A DNA stretch of 22,564 bases from Caulobacteraceae bacterium. GTDB taxonomy: Bacteria > Pseudomonadota > Alphaproteobacteria > Caulobacterales > Caulobacteraceae. The notes beneath the pieces were generated by a model that had not been told where the DNA came from, searched no databases, and worked only from the letters and a program-made list of their open reading frames with translations. A program made the position numbers and the translations under genes. Shown here piece after piece: positions 1 to 5,422 of this stretch; within the stretch, counting starts at the first letter, position 1; every line of letters starts with the position of its first letter. Location: NCBI GenBank assembly GCA_020852035.1, contig JADZBR010000227.1, positions 1 through 22,564 on the forward strand, written 5' to 3'.

Positions 1-1782
1 CAGATGCCGCGCCAGGGCGACCAGCGGCGCCTCGACGGCGGCCAGGGCGGCGGCGGCCTCGCGGGCGGTGTCGCGCACCAGGTCGATGGCCGGGCGGGCG
101 GCGCATTCCATGCCGACGTCGGACGGGGCCGCGCGGGCGCGCAATTGCTCCAGCACCGCGACCAGGAAGCCCTCGACCGGCCCCATCGGGCTGACCTCGC
201 CGTTGGGCGGCGCGATGCGGCCGGACCAGCCCTCGCCGGGCAGGGCGGCGGCGGCGCGGGTCGCGTCGACGAGGGCGCGGCGGGCGTCCTCGCGCTCGCC
301 GAGGATATCCATGAGACGGGCTTCGAGCCCCCTGCCCCGCCGCCCGCGCCCCTCCGGCCCGCGGATCCAGCGGCGAAGTTCGGCGGCCTCGGCGCCGGAG
401 AGGGCGGCGGCGAAGGCCGAGTCGGCGGCGTCGAACAGGTGATGGCCCTCGTCGAAGACGACGCGCTTGAGCTTGGTGGTCTCGACATCGGCCTTGGAGC
501 CGCGCGCGGCTCTAGCGCCGTCGAAGGCCGCCTGGGTCATCACCAGGGCGTGGTTGGCGATGACCAGGTCCGCCCGCCGCGAGGCGCGCACCGCCTTCTC
601 GATGAAGCAGGCGCGGTAGTGCGGACAGCCGGCGTGGACGCACTCGCCGCGCCGATCCACCAGGTTGGCGGCGCTGGCCTGGGCCGCCGGCGAGACGGCG
701 AAGAGGGTGGGCAGCCAGGCCGGGAAGTCGCCGCCGGTCATGTCGCCGTCGCGGGTGGCGCGGGCCCAGCGGGCGGTCAGCCCCAGGCCGATCAGGTCGG
801 CCCCGCCGAGCTGGGCGGTGTTGGCCTGTTCCTGGAAGTTCAAGAGGCACAGGTAGTTCTCGCGCCCCTTGCGGACGACGGCCTTCCTGGCCCGCACCTT
901 GAGATCGGGGAACAGGGAATGGCTCTCGCGCTCGATCTGCCGTTGCAGGGCGCGGGTATAGGTGGAGACCCACACCGCCGGCCCGTTGGCCTCCGCCCAG
1001 AGCGAGGCGGGCGCCAGATAGCCCAGGGTCTTGCCGACGCCGGTGCCGGCCTCGGCCAGCATCATGCGCGGCTCGCCCTCCTTGTCGCGCGGCTGGAAGG
1101 CGAAGGCGGTCTCGGCGGCGAACTGCGCCTGCGAGGGCCGGGCCTCGTCCAGCCCGGCGCGCTGCAACAGCTCGGCGAGGCGCGCGGCGGCGCCCTCGGC
1201 CTCGATGGGCTTGGTCCCGGACTCGCCCGGCGGCGCGCCGTCCTCCCACTCGGCGATGCGCGCCCAGACGTCTAGCCCTGAAGAGCGGAAGGCGTCGCCC
1301 ACCGGCGCCGAACGTAGCGCGGCGATCGCCGCCGGCCCCCAGGCCCACCCGGCTCGCCCCAGCGTCTCGGCTGTCGCCAGCGCCTCCTCGCGGCTGGGCT
1401 CGGGCGTCTGGGCCAGTTCCTCCAGCAACAGCCGCGTGACGCCGCGCAGCGCCAGCCCCTGCGCCTCCGGCCCCTTCGGCTCCGGCAAGCCCAGCGCCAT
1501 CGCCAGCCCGGCCGCCGAGGGTGCGGCGAACCTGGCCGGCCGCACGAAGGCGAAGAGCTCCAGCACATCCAGCAGCCCCTGCGACCTGGGCGGCGCATTG
1601 AGCCCCAGGCGCCGCGCCGTCATCGCCGCATGGGCCAGCAGCACCGGCCCGCGCTCCAGCATGTCGCGCGCCTCCGGCGGCCGGATCGCCCGCGCGCCGG
1701 CCCCGTCCGCGGCGGCGCACTTGGGTCCCGGCAGCACGATCACCGCGGGCGCGAGGGCGAGGGTGGGAGTAAGCGCGTTCAC
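1..1782 (-). CDS. ATP-dependent DNA helicase, DinG/XPD family with 4Fe-4S cluster (3' end outside window)
   Basis: Reading from a GTG at 1782 gives an open frame of 594 codons that continues past base 1. About 250 residues of alphaproteobacteria-specific N-terminal region come first. A Walker A motif, EAGTGVGKT, follows, then a segment with cysteines spaced as in the DinG/XPD iron-sulfur domain (ENYLC, then C-x4-C-x5-C in GECVHAGCPHYRAC). A DEGHH Walker B box comes about 75 residues later. These are hallmarks of superfamily 2 5'-3' helicases that unwind D-loops, R-loops and damaged DNA. The C-terminal helicase domain lies outside the window. The start is uncertain: the frame is closed by a TAA four codons upstream, the only upstream purine run is weak, and an internal ATG (residue about 41) is the alternative. 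Known: related Caulobacterales proteins are annotated as DinG-like helicases. Inferred: a DNA repair or replication role. Confidence 0.93.
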   Translation of the reverse strand, partial: MNALTPTLALAPAVIVLPGPKCAAADGAGARAIRPPEARDMLERGPVLLAHAAMTARRLGLNAPPRSQGLLDVLELFAFVRPARFAAPSAAGLAMALGLPEPKGPEAQGLALRGVTRLLLEELAQTPEPSREEALATAETLGRAGWAWGPAAIAALRSAPVGDAFRSSGLDVWARIAEWEDGAPPGESGTKPIEAEGAAARLAELLQRAGLDEARPSQAQFAAETAFAFQPRDKEGEPRMMLAEAGTGVGKTLGYLAPASLWAEANGPAVWVSTYTRALQRQIERESHSLFPDLKVRARKAVVRKGRENYLCLLNFQEQANTAQLGGADLIGLGLTARWARATRDGDMTGGDFPAWLPTLFAVSPAAQASAANLVDRRGECVHAGCPHYRACFIEKAVRASRRADLVIANHALVMTQAAFDGARAARGSKADVETTKLKRVVFDEGHHLFDAADSAFAAALSGAEAAELRRWIRGPEGRGRRGRGLEARLMDILGEREDARRALVDATRAAAALPGEGWSGRIAPPNGEVSPMGPVEGFLVAVLEQLRARAAPSDVGMECAARPAIDLVRDTAREAAAALAAVEAPLVALARHL

Positions 1783-1840
1783 CCCGTCTGGTTAGCCGGA
1801 GTCCTTCGGAAACGAAACCGGAACAGTTGCGGCGTGACCA

Positions 1841-1950
1841 TGCGTGGTTCGAGACACGGCCCTCCGGGCCGCCCTCACCATGACGAGGTTTGTTGCTCTT
1901 CTCGGTTGGTCATCCTGAGGCGCGCGAAGCGCGTCTCGAAGGACGCAACC
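1841..1950. repeat. Inverted pair of REP-like intergenic repeats
   Basis: Two copies of one short repeat lie head to head between two minus-strand genes. The right copy (about 1904-1950) reads TCATCCTGAGGCGCGC, a GAA loop, then GCGCGTCTCGAAGGACGC. The left copy (about 1841-1889) is the same unit on the opposite strand, with the diagnostic TCTCGAACCACGCA and GTCATGGTGAGG ends and its own inner hairpin (GGCCC-TCC-GGGCC). This TCATCCTGAG...TCTCGAAGGA pattern is a familiar extragenic palindrome of Caulobacter-like genomes (from memory). The pair resembles a REPIN. It could form an mRNA 3'-end structure for the upstream gene at 1963-2475. Confidence 0.75.
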
Positions 1951-1962
1951 CATCTCCGCGAT

Positions 1963-2475
1963 CTACTTCGCCAGGCCCAGCCGGCGCAGCAGGTTCATGA
2001 TGTCGCCCACCAGCCAGTCCCAGACCGCCTGCCACCAGGGCTTGGGCTTGGCGGGCGCCGCCTGCGCGGCGGTAGCTTCCGGCGGCGGCGGCGGCGGGGC
2101 GAGCGTGGGTTCGGGCGCTTGCGCCTCCGTCGCCGGGGCCGCGCCGCCGTCGTTCAGGGCTAAGGGCGTCTGGGCGGCCGGCGCGCCGGCGTCGGCCGTC
2201 GGACCGGCGGGGAGGTCTCCCGTCGAGGGCGGCGCCTCGGTGGGGATCACCGGCCGCGGACGCGGCGCGGGCTTCGGCCGGGGCTTGGAGATCGGATAGG
2301 TGCCGATGATCTCGCCGTCGCCCGCGCGGCGATAGTGGCCGCGCCCGTCCCGGCAACCGAGATCGTCGCCGATCCAGCGACAACCCGGCGGCGGCGTATC
2401 GCGGTCCTGAGCGGCCGCGGCTCCACAGAGCCCCATCGCCGCTACGCCAGCGAGCATCCATGTGCGCCGCATCAT
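1963..2475 (-). CDS. Exported proline/alanine-rich hypothetical protein
   Basis: This is a 170-residue protein, or 169 if the second of two adjacent ATGs is used. The ribosome site GGGAGGGG abuts the first ATG, so the second (2472) is better spaced. A signal peptide is clear: MRR, a hydrophobic core, then GAAAAQ. The mature part starts with a short cysteine-containing stretch (PPGCRWIGDDLGCRDGRG) that could form a disulfide. A long Pro/Ala-rich linker follows (about residues 65-140). The C-terminus is an aromatic, amphipathic helix (KPWWQAVWDWLVGDIMNLL). I recognise no family. It is probably periplasmic or membrane-attached through the C-terminal helix. It is divergent from the helicase operon, and the IS1595 element now separates the two. 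Confidence 0.75.
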   Translation of the reverse strand: MMRRTWMLAGVAAMGLCGAAAAQDRDTPPPGCRWIGDDLGCRDGRGHYRRAGDGEIIGTYPISKPRPKPAPRPRPVIPTEAPPSTGDLPAGPTADAGAPAAQTPLALNDGGAAPATEAQAPEPTLAPPPPPPEATAAQAAPAKPKPWWQAVWDWLVGDIMNLLRRLGLAK

Positions 2476-2521
2476 CCCCTCCCGATCCCACGCCCGACCT
2501 CAACCGCGCGGCGGCCTCGCG

Positions 2522-2529
2522 TCAAGACG
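2522..2529. repeat. Left 8-bp target site duplication of the IS1595-family element
   Basis: TCAAGACG here is repeated perfectly at 5377-5384, directly outside both terminal inverted repeats. Eight base pairs is the target duplication length known for the IS1595 family. Confidence 0.93.
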
Positions 2530-2554
2530 GGCATTTATATACTTTGCAAACGCA
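2530..2554 (+). repeat. Left terminal inverted repeat of the IS1595-family element
   Basis: The sequence begins GGCATTTATATACTTTGC and pairs with 5352-5376 at 21 of 25 positions; mismatches are at positions 4, 10, 11 and 22. It may also contribute a weak -35 box (TTTGCA, 2543-2548) for the transposase, with TAGGTT at 2566-2571 as a poor -10 after a 17-bp spacer. Confidence 0.92.
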
Positions 2555-2571
2555 GCTGGATCATGTAGGTT

Positions 2572-2589
2572 GAATCCATTGAAGGATTC
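2572..2589 (+). promoter_or_regulatory. Hairpin with two GANTC sites covering the transposase ribosome-binding site
   Basis: GAATCC (2572-2577) and GGATTC (2584-2589) form a perfect 6-bp inverted repeat around ATTGAA. The right arm includes most of the only Shine-Dalgarno-like sequence (GAAGGA, 2581-2586) for the ATG at 2595. Each arm carries a GANTC site, the target of the CcrM methylase in Caulobacterales. RNA read through from outside could hide the ribosome site in the stem. That regulatory role is inferred. Confidence 0.45.
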
Positions 2590-2594
2590 GACCG

Positions 2595-3536
2595 ATGAGC
2601 ATTCTCAGCCAACCCCAGTTCCACGATGAGGCCGCCGCCTTCGCCTATGTCGAAGCGGTGATCTGGCCGGAAGGCCCGGTGTGCCCTCACTGCGGCGGTT
2701 TCGAGCGCATCTCGGCGATCACGCCGAACAAGGAAAAGCGCATCCGCATCGGCCTGAAGTTCTGCGGCCAATGCCGCAAGCAGTTCACCGTGCGCGTCGG
2801 TACGATCTTCGAAGAGTCCAAGCTCCCCATGACGAAGTGGCTTCAGGCCATTTTCCTCATGGTCTCGTCCAAGAAGGGCGTCAGCGCCCACCAGCTCCAC
2901 CGCACGCTGGAGACCACCTACAAGACCGCCTGGTTCCTGGCGCACCGTATCCGCGAGGCCATGCGCTCTGGCGATCTGGCGCCCTTCGGCGGCGCTGGCG
3001 GCGTCGTGGAAGCTGACGAGACCTACATCGGCCGCGACCCGGAAGAACCGCTCCGCACCGGTGGGCCGGCTCACAAGATCAAGGTTCTGAGCCTGCTTGA
3101 CCGCGACACCGGCAAGACCCGTTCGATGGTGGTGGACTTCGTGACCACCAACGCCGTCATGCGGATCGTGGAAGCCAACATCGCCAAGGAAGCCCACCTG
3201 ATCACTGACGAAGGCGGCTGGTACATCAAGGCGGGCAAGACCCTGGCCCGTCACTCGTCCATCAACCACGGCAAGGACGAATACGCCAAGTACGAGCCGG
3301 GCCTGACGATCTCCACCAACGCCCTTGAAGGCTACTTCAGCATCTTCAAGCGCGGGATGCGGGGCGTCTATCAGCACGCCTCCAAGAAGCACATGCACCG
3401 CTATCTGGCGGAGTTCGACTTCCGGTACAGCAACCGCGCCGCGCTGGGCGTCACGGACGCCGCTCGCGCCGATCTGGCGCTGGCGGGCGTGGTCGGCAAG
3501 CGGCTGACCTATCAAACAGCTGGTCAGCGGTCCTAG
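2595..3536 (+). CDS. IS1595-family (ISXO2-like) transposase
   Basis: The protein is 313 residues long. An N-terminal zinc ribbon has C30-x2-C33 and C57-x2-C60 (CPHCGG, FCGQCRKQF), followed by the family pattern VGTIFEESKLP and a helical DNA-binding region. The catalytic domain shows D141 in EADETY, D205 in ITDEGG, and TN-x2-E-x6-K (N242/E245, K252) in TNALEGYFSIFKRG. This fits the DD(E/N)K arrangement of IS1595-type enzymes. The length is normal and no frameshift or stop is seen, so it is probably active. The start at 2595 has GAAGGA eight bases upstream. It should act on the terminal repeats at 2530-2554 and 5352-5376 and generate the 8-bp duplication. A very long open frame on the opposite strand here is a composition artefact. 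Confidence 0.97.
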   Translation: MSILSQPQFHDEAAAFAYVEAVIWPEGPVCPHCGGFERISAITPNKEKRIRIGLKFCGQCRKQFTVRVGTIFEESKLPMTKWLQAIFLMVSSKKGVSAHQLHRTLETTYKTAWFLAHRIREAMRSGDLAPFGGAGGVVEADETYIGRDPEEPLRTGGPAHKIKVLSLLDRDTGKTRSMVVDFVTTNAVMRIVEANIAKEAHLITDEGGWYIKAGKTLARHSSINHGKDEYAKYEPGLTISTNALEGYFSIFKRGMRGVYQHASKKHMHRYLAEFDFRYSNRAALGVTDAARADLALAGVVGKRLTYQTAGQRS

Positions 3537-3737
3537 GCCGCCGAAGGCGACTGGCCGCTATAGATCGCGATGGCGAACTAAGCACAAGATATTGTGTCAC
3601 GGGGGTTGACGGGACTCGAAAAAGGCGCCTGCGACCCTTGTTGTGGCACGAGAATCGCGTACATTAGGTCAGGCCTCCGCCGCCCGAATACGCTGGCTAG
3701 ACCAGCCGTGCTTCTAGAAGCTAGGGCGGTGGGGGAC
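3537..3737. other. Non-coding spacer inside the IS1595-family element
   Basis: About 200 bp separate the convergent transposase and DUF3800 genes. A small hairpin (CACAA-GATA-TTGTG, 3583-3596) lies about 46 bp after the transposase stop and could be a weak terminator. I see no third terminal repeat here, so the element does not end after the transposase. No convincing ORF is present. Confidence 0.5.
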
Positions 3738-4472
3738 CTACTTTCCCTTGTGATGCCAGACGGTGAGGAAGCGCGCTGACGCTGGCGTGCTGACGGCCCA
3801 AGAGTGCCGCCCCGAGGCTCGCAAAACGTAGTCGGCCAAGTCACCCTTCGCAGACTTGTGGATAATCTCGTTTTGCTTGGCGGCGACCGCGCCGACGATC
3901 ACGTCAGCCATCTGAATGATGCCGACGTTCTTGGAATCGACCGGCTCTATGGATCGGATGCAGTTCGGCTTGGCCCCCAAGCTCCGATAAGCGTCAGCGC
4001 ACAATTGGTTGCGCATTCCGCAAATGTCCTTGCAGTCGTGGCCGGCGTCTAGTCGAACATGAATTGCCCTAGCCTTGCCGTAGAAGCGGGCCAAGCGGTG
4101 AAGGCATAGCTGGTAATACATCCGATTGACGCTAGTGTCCTTCGTGTCCCCAGCCCTGGACTTGTGGTCGTAGCCCTCAAACTTCGCAATGATTAGGTGA
4201 AGCGCAGCCTTCCTCTTGTTGACGAGATCAAAGGCGTAGTCGACGAGGTTCTCATACGCCACGCGGCGATTGCCGCCTCGATAGTCAGCCCAATGGAACT
4301 CGGAGCGTATTCCAGCATCATCCCGCAAGGTGGCGATCTGGTCTTCGATCTCATGCATCCGGTTGCCGGCCACGGCGAAGCCTCCCGCAACCATGTAGCG
4401 GCTGTTGCGGCTGCTTGAGTCGCCAAAGAACGACAACGGTGGAAGCGAAGCGGATGGAGGGATAAGCTTCAT
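3738..4472 (-). CDS. DUF3800 domain protein (RNase H-like fold), transposon passenger
   Basis: The protein is 244 residues long. The DUF3800 layout is visible: an N-terminal strand with aspartate D18 (SFFGDSS) and a following RYMVAGGFAV strand, an EFHW motif (E58, H60), a central strand ending in D142 (IHVRLDAG), and the characteristic IIQMADVIVGAV (D190) near the C-terminus. Classic members begin with a DES motif; here it is GDSS, so one acidic residue differs. The family is predicted to have an RNase H-like nuclease fold, and its function is mostly unproven. It lies inside the IS1595-family element, convergent with the transposase. Its start codon is only three bases from that of the divergent 45-residue gene, and no ribosome site is visible. 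Codon use looks less GC-biased than in the chromosomal genes. A role in element maintenance or defence is only a guess. Confidence 0.85.
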   Translation of the reverse strand: MKLIPPSASLPPLSFFGDSSSRNSRYMVAGGFAVAGNRMHEIEDQIATLRDDAGIRSEFHWADYRGGNRRVAYENLVDYAFDLVNKRKAALHLIIAKFEGYDHKSRAGDTKDTSVNRMYYQLCLHRLARFYGKARAIHVRLDAGHDCKDICGMRNQLCADAYRSLGAKPNCIRSIEPVDSKNVGIIQMADVIVGAVAAKQNEIIHKSAKGDLADYVLRASGRHSWAVSTPASARFLTVWHHKGK

Positions 4473-4475
4473 CGG

Positions 4476-4613
4476 ATGGATGAGAAAGCACAGCTAGAGA
4501 AGTTCAAAGAACTGGCCCGCGAACTGGAAGCGGACGAGGACGAGGACGCCTTCAAGGCGAAGCTGAAGAAGGTGGCGACGGCGCCTAAGCCGCCGCCACC
4601 GAAAGACGACTAG
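4476..4613 (+). CDS. Small acidic/lysine-rich protein, 45 aa, transposon passenger
   Basis: ATG at 4476 opens 45 codons ending in TAG at 4611. The product has a charged helix (LEKFKELARELEADEDEDAF), a lysine-rich segment (KAKLKKV) and a proline tail (PKPPPPKDD). Small alphaproteobacterial proteins with this FKE-ARELE-DEDE pattern are familiar to me as unnamed conserved hypotheticals, often near mobile elements (recollection, not searched). A purine-rich GGAGGG lies 14 bases upstream, further than ideal. Its stop codon overlaps that of the convergent 65-residue gene in the palindrome CTAG (4610-4613). Clean helix-forming composition and the paired arrangement support a real gene. Function unknown. 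Confidence 0.65.
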   Translation: MDEKAQLEKFKELARELEADEDEDAFKAKLKKVATAPKPPPPKDD

Positions 4614-4807
4614 GCGGGCAGCGGCGGGAAGTCCGGCGGCAGCCGCTTAGCGGGCGGGATTTCAGGGCCGATGCGGCCCATCATGATATCGGCGATCCGG
4701 CCCTGGTTGATGACGAAGAACGCCGCGATGACGTCGTAGGGATAGCCGAGCCGCCGGGCGAGTTTGATGATCGCTACGACGTGCTCATCGAGGTTTTTGC
4801 GCTTCAT
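4610..4807 (-). CDS. Small helix-turn-helix-like protein, 65 aa, transposon passenger
   Basis: The ATG at 4807 is preceded by AGGAG at good spacing, so I prefer it to the longer frame that opens at 4879. The product starts MKRKNLDEHVV and contains LARRLGYPYDVIAAFFVINQ followed by GRIADIMMGRIG, ending in a proline-rich tail. The segment from about residue 13 to 40 has the spacing of a helix-turn-helix. The NQGRIADI stretch would be the recognition helix, similar to small alphaproteobacterial proteins that carry NQGR(I/V). It may be a DNA-binding regulator of the element. It is convergent with the 45-residue gene and shares stop-codon bases with it. The regulator role is inference. Confidence 0.7.
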   Translation of the reverse strand: MKRKNLDEHVVAIIKLARRLGYPYDVIAAFFVINQGRIADIMMGRIGPEIPPAKRLPPDFPPLPA

Positions 4808-4914
4808 TGGCGCCGTCTCCTGAATCGGGACAGGCGTTGACGTGAATCGCAAGAACCGATTTAACGGCGTGGTGATCACACATCGAAGCTGCCCCCCTAG
4901 GGTGGTGAGATTCC

Positions 4915-4946
4915 GAGGCCAGGGACGTTCGCGCGCCCCTGGCCTC
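4915..4946. repeat. Perfect 10-bp hairpin between divergent passenger genes
   Basis: GAGGCCAGGG (4915-4924) pairs perfectly with CCCTGGCCTC (4937-4946) around a 12-base loop. It lies in the 272-bp spacer between the divergent 65-residue gene and the lipoprotein gene. There is no T-run on either strand, so a standard intrinsic terminator is unlikely. It could be an insulating structure, an operator or a relic. Confidence 0.6.
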
Positions 4947-5079
4947 TCCCATATCCGGCGACCGCGAATCGACCGTCGAACCCGGGGAGCCTGGGGCGCC
5001 GAGGGTTCCGGAGCAATACCCGTTCAGTTGTTGTTAAGACCTGTGGCGCCGGCGTCAAAGTCGATGGAGCCCAAGGCAA

Positions 5080-5301
5080 ATGAACCGAAGTGCTGGCCTC
5101 GCCGCTCTCGTGGTCTTCATCGGCCTGAGTGCATGCAGCCCGCCCGAAAAGGGCCTGACCAGCCAAGAGCGCGACCAGGTGAGCGACATCGCCAGCGCGG
5201 AAGCGCACGACCTCCTGGGCAGCCGCGTCTCTGAGCTGGAGTCTCAGAACGCCGATCTTGAGAGCCGGATCGAAGAGCTAGAGGAACGGCTGGGCGAATA
5301 G
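5080..5301 (+). CDS. Small lipoprotein with C-terminal coiled coil, transposon passenger
   Basis: The protein is 73 residues long. MNRSAGLAALVVFIGLSAC is a lipoprotein signal peptide with lipobox LSAC, cleaved before Cys19. The mature part is about 55 residues. It ends in a heptad-patterned helix (VSELESQNADLESRIEELEE) typical of a short trimeric or dimeric coiled coil, reminiscent of Lpp-type lipoproteins. It is the last gene in the IS1595-family element, ending 50 bp before the right terminal repeat and reading towards the chromosomal helicase gene. A weak purine stretch (GGAGCCCAAGG) precedes the ATG. An envelope lipoprotein is an unusual cargo; its benefit is unknown. Confidence 0.8.
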   Translation: MNRSAGLAALVVFIGLSACSPPEKGLTSQERDQVSDIASAEAHDLLGSRVSELESQNADLESRIEELEERLGE

Positions 5302-5351
5302 CTCAGGCGCAACCGGATTGCCGATCACCGGCAAGACCCCTGCGCATCACG

Positions 5352-5376
5352 TGCATTTGCAAAGTGCATAAACGCC
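5352..5376 (-). repeat. Right terminal inverted repeat of the IS1595-family element
   Basis: On the minus strand it begins GGCGTTTATGCACTTTGC and matches the left end at 21 of 25 positions. Confidence 0.92.
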
Positions 5377-5384
5377 TCAAGACG
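5377..5384. repeat. Right 8-bp target site duplication of the IS1595-family element
   Basis: TCAAGACG, identical to 2522-2529. Its end is 38 bp upstream of the DEXH helicase start codon. Confidence 0.93.
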
Positions 5385-5422
5385 GGTGAAACGGAACGGG
5401 AACGCGAGTATGGATAGCCCCG

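Larger units (their letters stand above)
2530..5376 (+). mobile_element. Complete IS1595-family element with passenger genes (2847 bp)
   Basis: Both ends are visible. Left end 2530-2554 and right end 5352-5376 (inverted) match at 21 of 25 positions, both starting GGC and sharing the core ACTTTGCAAA. They are flanked by the perfect duplication TCAAGACG. The transposase gene lies at the left end. The rest holds a DUF3800 gene (minus), a 45-residue acidic gene (plus), a 65-residue basic gene (minus) and a small lipoprotein gene (plus). IS1595-family elements with passenger genes are known as a class; this cargo combination is not one I recognise. The interior from about 3540 to 4480 looks less GC-rich than the flanks, which suggests foreign origin. 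The element landed in the roughly 90-bp divergent promoter region between the exported protein (1963-2475) and the DEXH helicase (5423). The perfect duplication suggests a fairly recent insertion. Confidence 0.93.

Noticed and set aside
512..1720. 402-codon minus-strand frame rich in Arg/Gly/Ala
   Set aside because: It is out of frame with the DinG-like helicase, whose Walker A, Fe-S cysteines and DEGHH box are read from the GTG at 1782.
2535..3515. 326-codon frame antisense to the transposase
   Set aside because: Shadow of a GC-rich gene; no recognisable domain, and the plus-strand frame is a clear IS1595-family transposase.
3537..3620. Possible right end of a minimal IS just after the transposase
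   Set aside because: No sequence resembling the terminal repeat is present; the only matching end with a target duplication is at 5352-5384.
3606..3640. TTGACG as a -35 promoter box
   Set aside because: No -10 at proper spacing and no nearby plus-strand gene; probably chance.
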